Source: Bacteroidota bacterium (GTDB taxonomy: Bacteria; Bacteroidota; Ignavibacteria; SZUA-365). Taken from it: DNA of 5,054 nt. Location of the stretch: positions 1 through 5,054 of the forward strand of contig JAGTUW010000285.1 of the NCBI GenBank assembly GCA_018224345.1, written 5' to 3'. The translations under genes and the position numbers were made by a program. The notes beneath the pieces are model-generated. The model was not told the origin of the DNA. It saw only the letters and a list, made by a program, of their open reading frames with translations, and ran no database searches. Shown one piece after another: positions 1 to 5,054 of the stretch. Each line of letters opens with the position of its first letter. The stretch's first letter is position 1.

Positions 1-216
1 ACCGAAACTTTAACAACTGTCACCATGCGGTGCCGCTGCATTATCGGGTATTAGCACCTCGTTAGAAATGTTATCCCCGGATTAAGGGTAGATTGCATAC
101 GCGTTACTGACCCGTGCGCCAGTATCCGTTTCACCGAAGCGAAACTTTCCCTAGACTTGCATGTGTTAAGCACGCCGCCAGCGTTCGTCCTGAGCCAGGA
201 TCAAACTCTCCGTTGT
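1..216 (-). rRNA. rrs: 16S ribosomal RNA, 5' end (partial)
   Basis: This is the 5' end of a small-subunit rRNA gene read on the minus strand; the rest lies beyond the low-coordinate edge. The universal primer-27F site AGAGTTTGATCCTGGCTCAG is seen at 209 to 190, followed by the conserved block GACGAACGCTGGCGGCGTGC and then AACACATGCAAGTC. If the 27F site starts at E. coli position 8, mature 16S begins near 216; this end is inferred by alignment from memory and could be off by a few bases. The variable V1 stretch is short (CTAGGGAAAGTTTCGCTTCGG), and the block ACGCGTATGCAATCTACC resembles Bacteroidota/Chlorobiota relatives. Genus-level placement is not possible from this fragment. Confidence 0.97.
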
Positions 217-248
217 AAATATTTTTTTTTACAATTTCGAGTTGTAAA
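213..248 (-). other. Alternative stem pairing just before mature 16S
   Basis: On the RNA strand a 7-nt arm TTTACAA (248-242) can pair with TTGTAAA (234-228) across a 7-nt loop. A second identical TTTACAA (219-213), straddling the inferred 16S 5' end, can pair with the same TTGTAAA. The two pairings exclude each other, and an A-rich run (230-222) separates them. The base complementarity is seen directly. A role in pre-16S folding or 5' processing is inference. The stems are AT-rich and weak. Confidence 0.5.
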
Positions 249-249
249 G

Positions 250-264
250 GCGAATCAAATTCAC
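250..264 (-). other. Small hairpin in the rRNA leader
   Basis: The transcript can form a 6-bp stem GUGAAU/AUUCGC, with one G-U pair, closed by a 3-nt UUG loop. It lies between the boxA site and the 16S 5' end and may belong to the leader structure that is trimmed during 16S maturation. The pairing is visible but short, so it could be chance. Confidence 0.35.
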
Positions 265-280
265 TGACTATGCACTTGCT

Positions 281-294
281 CTTTTCAAAGAACT
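281..294 (-). promoter_or_regulatory. boxA antitermination site of the rRNA leader
   Basis: The minus strand reads AGTTCTTTGAAAAG here, a close match to the boxA sequences of rRNA leaders as I remember them (Bacillus-type TGTTCTTTGAAAACT; E. coli TGCTCTTTAACAA). In known systems boxA RNA binds NusB-NusE (S10) and lets RNA polymerase read through Rho-dependent stops in untranslated rRNA. The position fits: it lies about 35-50 nt downstream of the predicted transcription start, right after two hairpins and upstream of 16S. Confidence 0.75.
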
Positions 295-313
295 CGCCGC
301 TCTCTTGCGGCGA
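294..313 (-). other. GC-rich leader hairpin next to boxA
   Basis: A perfect 7-bp stem is formed by 294-300 and 307-313 with a 6-nt loop; the GC-rich arms on the RNA are CCGC-type against GCGG-type. The stem abuts boxA, in the place a boxB-like hairpin takes in rRNA leaders. Its outer two pairs use bases 312-313, which also belong to the neighbouring hairpin at 312-330, so the two stems compete at that edge. There is no U-run after it, so it is not an intrinsic terminator. Confidence 0.6.
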
Positions 314-330
314 CCGTCTCAAAAACGGTC
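312..330 (-). other. Hairpin at the very start of the rRNA transcript
   Basis: The minus strand reads GACCGT, a 7-nt loop TTTTGAG, then ACGGTC: a perfect 6-bp stem. It begins at or within a base or two of the predicted transcription start (near 329), so it would be the first structure to form on the nascent rRNA. A role in 5' protection or in the Nus antitermination complex is inferred from its position ahead of boxA. Confidence 0.6.
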
Positions 331-334
331 TATA

Positions 335-363
335 ATGTTACGACTTTTTTTCCTCATTGTCAA
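335..363 (-). promoter_or_regulatory. Predicted rRNA operon promoter (sigma-70 type)
   Basis: On the minus strand a perfect -35 hexamer TTGACA (363-358) is followed by a 17-bp spacer and a -10 hexamer TAACAT (340-335). Transcription would start near 329, giving a leader of about 110 nt before 16S. Upstream of the -35 box (384-364) the DNA is A/T-rich, with AAAAAATAATT, and is a plausible UP element for the alpha subunit of RNA polymerase. The -10 region lacks the TAnnTTTG element known from core Bacteroidota promoters. The match is strong for the -35 box and moderate for the -10 box. Confidence 0.8.
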
Positions 364-365
364 GC

Positions 366-409
366 CTTTGTTCAATTATTTTTTCGCTTTTTCAGCGCCC
401 CGAACAAAG
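366..409 (-). repeat. Inverted repeat with nested hairpin upstream of the rRNA promoter
   Basis: CTTTGTTC (409-402) and GAACAAAG (373-366) on the minus strand form a perfect 8-bp inverted repeat separated by 28 nt. Inside lies a small 4-bp hairpin (CGCT, 5-nt loop, AGCG). The structure sits between the end of coaX (441) and the -35 box (358-363). It could be an operator, a weak end structure for the coaX mRNA, or chance in AT-rich DNA. No U-run follows the inner hairpin on either strand, so it does not look like a standard intrinsic terminator. Confidence 0.45.
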
Positions 410-440
410 ACCTTCATCCAGAGGGGAAATAAAGATACAA

Positions 441-1214
441 CTATCTGTGGGTTAAAAGCAAGTAAAATATGACGCCGCGAAATAAAAGTTCTGCATCCCA
501 ATGCATACGACCGCAATCCAACCCCGCAGCGCGCAACAACTCCGCATTCCCACCGGTGACTATCAGAGGAGTCTCCGGTCCCATACTCTTATTTATTTCA
601 CGGACCATCCCCTCCACCGCCAGACGTGTGCCATGAATCACACCCGCACGCATGCAACCCACCGTGTCTCTCCCGATCAGTGGTGACAACACTAACGGGA
701 CGTCAGGCAAAACCGCCGTGTGCATGTGCATGGCCGCCATCATGGTCCGCAAACCGGGCGCTATCGCGCCGCCGAGAAACACTCCTTCAGCATCGACGAC
801 GTTGAATGTCGTGGCCGTCCCGCAATCAACAACGATCACCGGCGCACCATATAACTCCCGCGCAGCAAGCACCACACCATAACGGTCCGCACCAAGCGTC
901 CCTGTATCTGTATATGAAGACGGGAAAATATCTGACTCCGAAGGACAAAGCAACCGCGGCTGCGGAAAACCCGCTTGCTCAAGCAAATCCACCACACCCC
1001 GCTCCAACGAAGGAACAACCGAACACATCCCTGACTCCCATACCTCCATACCCCTCCCCAACACCCGTATACGCTCGACGACCCCTCCTCTTCTTAGCTC
1101 GTCATGACTGCATATCACCTCCTCCCGCAAGTCCAATCCCTCCATCAATGCAAAACGACAGGTGGTGTTGCCCAATAAGACTACGAGGCGCACTGTCCTC
1201 TCTCCCGCATTCAT
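441..1214 (-). CDS. coaX: Type III pantothenate kinase (CoaX), with altered DxGNT motif
   Basis: CoaX phosphorylates pantothenate, the first step of coenzyme A synthesis, in the cytoplasm; it belongs to the ASKHA (acetate and sugar kinase/Hsc70/actin) fold. At 257 residues it has the usual family length. Signatures seen: GNT at residues 15-17, SVVP at 65-68, GADR at 108-111, VVDCGTATT at 128-136, GGAIAPG at 148-154, and TGG at 220-222. By spacing, D110 and D130 match the two conserved active-site aspartates of the family. The oddity is the N-terminal motif: DxGNT is here LLGNT, so the normally invariant aspartate is L13 (codon TTA). The usual D after GTATT(F/I) is N138. The reading frame is otherwise intact and shows no sign of decay. 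The start ATG overlaps the rnr stop (ATGA), with GGAAGG 4 nt upstream (1219-1224), pointing to translational coupling. It is probably the last protein gene of the tamB-rnr-coaX operon. The family call is firm; kinase activity is uncertain. Confidence 0.9.
   Translation of the reverse strand: MNAGERTVRLVVLLGNTTCRFALMEGLDLREEVICSHDELRRGGVVERIRVLGRGMEVWESGMCSVVPSLERGVVDLLEQAGFPQPRLLCPSESDIFPSSYTDTGTLGADRYGVVLAARELYGAPVIVVDCGTATTFNVVDAEGVFLGGAIAPGLRTMMAAMHMHTAVLPDVPLVLSPLIGRDTVGCMRAGVIHGTRLAVEGMVREINKSMGPETPLIVTGGNAELLRAAGLDCGRMHWDAELLFRGVIFYLLLTHR
1211..1214 (-). other. ATGA stop/start overlap between rnr and coaX
   Basis: The minus strand reads ATGA: the ATG starts coaX and the TGA ends rnr. 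Such overlaps usually let ribosomes that finish the upstream gene restart on the downstream one, so coaX output would follow rnr translation. Because the rnr repeat unit is 18 bp, changes in copy number would keep the rnr frame and so keep this coupling. Confidence 0.9.
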
Positions 1215-3634
1215 GACGCCTTCCGTCCCCGCGTACCACTTCCTCCAGACTTGCCGCTGCTTCCAGACTTGCCGCTGCCTCCAGACTTGCCGCTGCCTCC
1301 AGTCTTGCCACTGCTTCCAGACTTGCCGCTGCTTCCAGGCTTGCCGCTGCTTCCAGGCTTGCCACTGCTTCCAGGCTTGCCACTGCTTCCAGTCTTGCCA
1401 CTGCTTCCAGTCTTGCCACTGCTTCCAGTCTTGCCACTGCTTCCAGTCTTGCCACTGCTTCCAGTCTTGCCGCTGCTTCCAGTCTTGCCGCTGCTTCCAG
1501 ACTTGCCGCTCCGCCGGGTTGATCCCCGCTCGCTACCACGGGATGTGCTACCACCGGATGTGCTACCACCGGATGTTCCGCTCCCGGATTTGCCGGTGGT
1601 ATTTCCGCCCCCGGATTTATCGCTTTTTCGGGAAGACCGCTCCCTGCCGCCCCCGGCAGACGATGATGCGCCGCCGGGCTCCGCTGCTTTCGACCGCGTA
1701 GATTCATGTCCATCCTCATCGTCGGCAAGAAGAAAATCGACCCGCCGCTCAATATCATCGACACGGTCGACCTGAACGCGCAGCAAATCACCAAGGCGGT
1801 AACGCCGTCCGCTACGCTGTCCGACGAGCTGCATGCGCCTTTTGTCGTATTCGAAGTAATCATCAAGACTCCGGACATGAACCAATCCCTCCACCAATGT
1901 CGGATAAATCTTGACAAACAAGCCGAAATTCGTGACTCCGCTGACAACGGCATCGAAATGTTCGCCCTCATGCCGCTTCATGTATTCAACCTGCTTGATC
2001 TTGATCGACTCGCGCTCCACCTCCACTGCAAGACGCTCCCGAATGGAACTCTGCAACGCAATATCGCTGATCCGCTTGAGCGTCGGCGTGCGCTCCTCTC
2101 CCGCACCGAAATATCGATGCAGAAGTCGATGCACCAACAGATCAGGATAGCGCCGTATCGGCGAAGTGAAATGCGTATAATACCGGAATCCCAGGCCAAA
2201 ATGGCCGATATTCCTCTCACTATACACTGCCTTCGCCATCGTGCGAATCGTGACGTCCTGGACGACAGCCTCTTCGGGACGACCCCGTACCTGTTCGATC
2301 ATCTGCTGAAATGATTTCGAAGACGATGCATCAATCTGTATGCGTAAACCCAGATGGCGCAGAAACTCCGAAAGTTCGCGCACCTTCTCGGGGTCGGGCA
2401 GATCATGCACGCGGAAAATGAACGGCCGCTCTCCACCCGCATCCCGCGCCACCTTCTCGGCGATGACCCGATTGGCCAGCAACATGAATTCCTCGACAAT
2501 ACGCATGCTCATCAACCTCGGCTTCGGAACGATATCAACCGGGAAGCCCGTCGAGTCCAAGACGAACTTCACCTCCGGAACAGCGAAGTCCACCGAGCCC
2601 TCTCGAAATCGCTTCTTCATGAGTGTGACGGCTATGTTCTCCATTCGCTGCAGAATTTCGGAATACGGACCTTCACCCGTATCGAGAATCTCCTGCACTT
2701 CCTCATACGTGAAACGTTTCCGGGACGAAATAACAGACTTCCCCAATCGCATACCTTTGACGACACCACGCGTGGAAATCGTCACAAAAACACTGAACGC
2801 AAGACGGTCCACACCCTCTTTGAGACTACAGAGATGATTGGAAAGACGCTCCGGCAGCATCGGAAACACACCATCGACAAGATACACGCTGGTGCCACGA
2901 CGCAAAGCCTCCCGGTCCAATGGAGACCCCTCGGGAATGAAATGACTTACATCGGCGATATGGATACCGAGTTCCGTGTTCCCGTCTGCATCGATCGTGA
3001 GCGAGATCGCATCGTCGTAATCCCTGGCGTCCTCCGGATCGATGGTGAAACAATCGAGATCGCGTAAATCCCACCGTGCCTCGCGCTCTTCATCACTGAT
3101 AACGGCAGGTATGGAGAATGCCTGTTCATCTACATCCTCCGGAAATTCGAGACTCAAGCCATACCGCCGCGCCAGGGCATGCATCTCGACATCGGGCTGA
3201 CCCCGCCGACCAAGCACTTCCACGACCTCGCCCGCCAGACCGGATTGCTGCCCTCTCCCGGGCAGAATGCGCACAACGACTTTGTCCCCGTCCCGTGCAT
3301 CCCCGGCCGCTTTGCGCGCGACGGCGATGTCCCCCTCCAGATCCCTCCCGTCCGGTTCCACATAGCAGAGACGACGGAACTCCTTGAACGCACCGACAAC
3401 GAGCCGCTCGGCAGCCTCAGCGCGCTTTTCTTCGGCATGTGGCGTCATCCATCGACTATTCTTGAGACGGACAATACGGCCCTCTTCCTGCAGCATGCGC
3501 AAGGCTGTTTTCAGCTCCTGATATTTCTCCCCCTGTTTGGGGACATCCAGACGCCGCGCGATTTCTTTGGTTTTGTATGCATTTCCTTCCTGCTCTTGCA
3601 GAAATACGAGTATACGATCCTGTAATTTTTTCAT
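1211..3634 (-). CDS. rnr: Ribonuclease R with a long repetitive Ser/Gly/Lys C-terminal tail
   Basis: RNase R is a processive 3'-to-5' exoribonuclease that degrades structured RNA, including defective rRNA and mRNA from stalled ribosomes. The 807-residue protein shows the full family order: an N-terminal winged-helix region (about 1-65), two cold-shock/OB domains (about 75-185), the RNB catalytic domain (about 190-515), an S1 domain (about 557-636), then a low-complexity basic tail (about 642-807). The metal-binding aspartates are all present in IDPEDARDYDD (D199, D205, D207, D208). The late RNB motif HFTSPIRRYPDLLVHR is at 488-503. The tail is far longer than the short Lys-rich ends I know in this family. 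It contains 14 hexapeptides of the form [S/T/P]-G-[S/G]-S-G-K (residues 712-795). The start ATG lies 4 nt after the tamB-like stop and has no clear Shine-Dalgarno sequence; MKKLQDRIL fits the family N-terminus. VacB is an older name for the same protein. Confidence 0.97.
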   Translation of the reverse strand: MKKLQDRILVFLQEQEGNAYKTKEIARRLDVPKQGEKYQELKTALRMLQEEGRIVRLKNSRWMTPHAEEKRAEAAERLVVGAFKEFRRLCYVEPDGRDLEGDIAVARKAAGDARDGDKVVVRILPGRGQQSGLAGEVVEVLGRRGQPDVEMHALARRYGLSLEFPEDVDEQAFSIPAVISDEEREARWDLRDLDCFTIDPEDARDYDDAISLTIDADGNTELGIHIADVSHFIPEGSPLDREALRRGTSVYLVDGVFPMLPERLSNHLCSLKEGVDRLAFSVFVTISTRGVVKGMRLGKSVISSRKRFTYEEVQEILDTGEGPYSEILQRMENIAVTLMKKRFREGSVDFAVPEVKFVLDSTGFPVDIVPKPRLMSMRIVEEFMLLANRVIAEKVARDAGGERPFIFRVHDLPDPEKVRELSEFLRHLGLRIQIDASSSKSFQQMIEQVRGRPEEAVVQDVTIRTMAKAVYSERNIGHFGLGFRYYTHFTSPIRRYPDLLVHRLLHRYFGAGEERTPTLKRISDIALQSSIRERLAVEVERESIKIKQVEYMKRHEGEHFDAVVSGVTNFGLFVKIYPTLVEGLVHVRSLDDYFEYDKRRMQLVGQRSGRRYRLGDLLRVQVDRVDDIERRVDFLLADDEDGHESTRSKAAEPGGASSSAGGGRERSSRKSDKSGGGNTTGKSGSGTSGGSTSGGSTSRGSERGSTRRSGKSGSSGKTGSSGKTGSSGKTGSSGKTGSSGKTGSSGKTGSSGKPGSSGKPGSSGKPGSSGKSGSSGKTGGSGKSGGSGKSGSSGKSGGSGTRGRKAS
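1250..1501 (-). repeat. Tandem array of 14 x 18-bp units inside rnr
   Basis: Fourteen consecutive 18-bp units with no interruption; on the plus strand the unit is CTTGCCRCTGCYTCCAGN. Only three of the 18 positions vary: a synonymous serine base, a Ser/Gly change, and the first base of the Ser/Thr/Pro codon. The five units at 1376-1465 are identical, as are the two at 1322-1357, which points to recent slippage or unequal crossing-over. The unit is a multiple of three, so gain or loss of copies does not shift the rnr frame. Degenerate half-units flank both ends (about 1236-1249 and 1502-1510). Confidence 0.97.
1541..1570 (-). repeat. Short 2 x 15-bp tandem repeat in the rnr tail
   Basis: Two exact copies of GGATGTGCTACCACC (plus strand) lie side by side, with partial copies on both sides (about 1531-1540 and 1571-1576). 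They encode GGSTS-type pentapeptides in the Ser/Gly-rich linker between the S1 domain and the 18-bp array. This is a second, separate repeat family in the same tail, which suggests the whole tail grows by short-unit duplication. Confidence 0.85.
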
Positions 3635-3638
3635 AATG

Positions 3639-5054
3639 TCAAAATGTAAATCGTTGAAGAATTTTTAATTCCCAGATTGAATACTGCTGTGTCTGGGTTG
3701 TGCTTTGATAGGTCTCGTTGAGTGCCTTGCGGGAAACCTGGATCATAAGATTGGTCCACGGAATTCCCAGTACCCTGCTCAGCGGAAAATCCACCGAAAC
3801 GTTCGAACTCTCGAGATCGTTGATTCTCCCGTCATAGGTTATAATCGCCCGGCCGATCTCACTGGTGAGTTTTACACGTGATTCCTCCGTACCGAGACCG
3901 GCAAAATCGACGCGCTTGATGTATTCCCGCAATCCGGCGCGTGTGAGAAACTCCGTGGCGGCACTGGAGGCAAGCGAAGAGGTGATCTGGTTGAGAAATT
4001 CCGGGGACTTGTCGGCCAGAGAACTGCGATCACCGGTGCCGCCGCTGACATCCTTTGTGAATACACCGAAAACGAGAAACGATACGACATCGGACTTTAC
4101 ATCCGCAGCTGCCGCCACGGGCTCGCCATCTACATCGTCATAACGCAGATCGTAACTCAGCTCCATCTCGTCCATCGTCCCTGTGATGCTGACGATAACA
4201 AAGACCGGCCGGCGCACCTGTGTTGCGGGGTCAATATAGTAGTCGGAATACACCGCTCTCAGATCGAGGTCGGGGTTCAAAGGATCACGCATAAACCGCA
4301 GAGACCCGCTCGCGGTCATACGCTTCCCGAGGAAAATGAAATAGGAATCAGGCCCCAATGTAACCTCGCCAACGAATTTCACTCCACTGCCACCCCAGTT
4401 ATCGATTTTCAGATTACTGATCTCCAGTTGCGCATTGAGCTCCTCCTGCAACACGGAAAATGGGATTACCAGGTTCAGCCGACCGGATGTGCTCAGCAAC
4501 AGATCGAAGGTGAGTCCGTCAAGCACAGACCGCTCGGGCATACGTGGCGTCTCGTCATCATCTTCCGTAGTGGCGGCGAGACGGGCGAAGCGCCCTGCAG
4601 ACAGCGATGTCGCACGCTGCTTTGTGGTATCGTCGACGACGACATACGTAATGTCCTCAAATCGACCGACCTCCCCGGCCGACTGTTCCATCGGAATCAT
4701 CAGGTTACCCCGCTCGATGACAAGTTCCCCATTCAGTCGGGAACGATCCAGCCTTCCGACATACGTGAGTTCCTGAGAGCCGGTGGAAATGAAGAGATCT
4801 CCGTACATTGTGCGAAGCACAGAACGCGATCCGAAACCAAGAACCTTAAGGCGACCGTTGACCGCAAGGTCGAATTCATTGATCGCGAAGGATTCAGTAG
4901 ATATGGTTCCGCTCGCGCTCATCCTGCCGTCGCTCCAATCCGACGGTATGTTTGCGATGGAGAGATCAATGATGCGGATATCCTGTTTGATGGCTTCAAT
5001 ACGCAGGCCAAGTTCGTACTCGAGGTTGTTGAAGAGAAAGCGTCCTCGTCCGTC
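3639..5054 (-). CDS. tamB: TamB/DUF490-family translocation and assembly protein, C-terminal part (partial)
   Basis: The last 471 codons of a large gene whose start lies beyond the high-coordinate edge; the frame stays open to base 5054, so the Met at 4922 is internal. TamB-like proteins are very long, inner-membrane-anchored, beta-rich periplasmic proteins that work with a TamA/BamA-type outer-membrane partner and in lipid transport to the outer membrane. What is seen: repeated amphipathic beta-strand text, a segment like PDSYFIFLGKRMTASGSLRF (visible residues about 235-254) that matches the family's conserved FLGKRF/G.L.F block, then DPLNPDLDL, SITGTMDEMELSYDL, and SFLVFGVFTK (about 325-334), matching the usual LlfG segment. 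The protein ends in phenylalanine (ILQRFTF), resembling an outer-membrane-type C-terminal signal. Its TGA stop is 4 nt before the rnr ATG, so the two are probably co-transcribed. Assignment rests on remembered family patterns; the gene symbol is tentative, and a more distant AsmA-like relative is possible. Confidence 0.82.
   Translation of the reverse strand, partial: DGRGRFLFNNLEYELGLRIEAIKQDIRIIDLSIANIPSDWSDGRMSASGTISTESFAINEFDLAVNGRLKVLGFGSRSVLRTMYGDLFISTGSQELTYVGRLDRSRLNGELVIERGNLMIPMEQSAGEVGRFEDITYVVVDDTTKQRATSLSAGRFARLAATTEDDDETPRMPERSVLDGLTFDLLLSTSGRLNLVIPFSVLQEELNAQLEISNLKIDNWGGSGVKFVGEVTLGPDSYFIFLGKRMTASGSLRFMRDPLNPDLDLRAVYSDYYIDPATQVRRPVFVIVSITGTMDEMELSYDLRYDDVDGEPVAAAADVKSDVVSFLVFGVFTKDVSGGTGDRSSLADKSPEFLNQITSSLASSAATEFLTRAGLREYIKRVDFAGLGTEESRVKLTSEIGRAIITYDGRINDLESSNVSVDFPLSRVLGIPWTNLMIQVSRKALNETYQSTTQTQQYSIWELKILQRFTF

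Noticed and set aside
131..322. A 63-codon minus-strand open frame across the rRNA leader
   Set aside because: It overlaps the 16S 5' end, boxA and leader hairpins; it is untranslated RNA and has no protein-like features.
381..398. Small CGCT/AGCG hairpin beside T/A runs as an intrinsic terminator for coaX
   Set aside because: The stem is only 4 bp, and on the minus strand it is followed by an A-run, not a U-run.
1250..1501. Possible CRISPR-like or other non-coding repeat array
   Set aside because: The units are 18 bp, directly adjacent with no unique spacers, and in frame with a well-supported gene.
1250..1501. GSSGKT units read as repeated nucleotide-binding P-loops
   Set aside because: The spacing does not fit GxxxxGK[ST], and there is no surrounding strand-helix sequence; it is low-complexity disordered text.
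1162..1775. Two plus-strand open frames with CHCFQ and LPLLP repeats (1162-1701 and 1251-1775)
   Set aside because: They are antisense shadows of the rnr tail repeat. The Cys- and Leu/Pro-rich periodicity is only the complement of the Gly/Ser/Lys units, and no start signal supports them.
1102..1971. A 289-codon minus-strand open frame with LEAVA/LEAAA repeats, in a different frame from rnr
   Set aside because: It lies inside rnr and coaX. The frame is open mainly because the 18-bp unit is a multiple of three with no stop codon in it; the protein outside the repeat has no recognisable character.
2340..3067. Plus-strand open frames of 165 and 237 codons opposite rnr
   Set aside because: They sit antisense to the conserved RNB domain and have no recognisable domain, motif or ribosome binding site.

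Overview
This window is one continuous minus-strand block. Read in the direction of transcription (high to low coordinates) it holds the 3' part of a TamB/DUF490-type envelope biogenesis gene, then rnr (RNase R), then coaX (type III pantothenate kinase), then the promoter, leader and first ~216 nt of a 16S rRNA gene that runs off the low-coordinate end. The plus strand carries no convincing gene; its long open frames are shadows of the minus-strand genes.

Organism: the 16S 5' end is clearly bacterial. Its bases just before and in the first helices, together with weak or missing Shine-Dalgarno sequences and a TamB-like gene, suggest the Bacteroidota/Chlorobiota (FCB) supergroup, possibly a deep or little-sampled lineage. 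This is an impression from memory and not a placement. The rRNA promoter looks like a standard TTGACA/-10 promoter, not the TTG/TAnnTTTG type of core Bacteroidota, which argues for an early-branching relative.

Layout: tamB-like (partial, 5054 to 3639), a 4-nt gap, rnr (3634 to 1211), an ATGA stop/start overlap, coaX (1214 to 441), an AT-rich gap of about 225 nt, then 16S (216 to 1). The three protein genes are packed tightly enough to be one operon. No convincing terminator separates coaX from the rRNA promoter. The 225-nt gap holds an inverted repeat, an AT-rich upstream element, a -35/-10 promoter, two early hairpins, a boxA antitermination site and further hairpins just before mature 16S.

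The main oddities are (1) a serine/glycine/lysine tail of about 165 residues on RNase R containing 14 tandem copies of an 18-bp unit, and (2) a CoaX that lacks the normally invariant aspartate of its N-terminal DxGNT phosphate-binding motif while keeping the other signature motifs. I found no sign of a mobile element, CRISPR array, defence system or tRNA gene, and apart from these two oddities the region is ordinary chromosomal housekeeping DNA.
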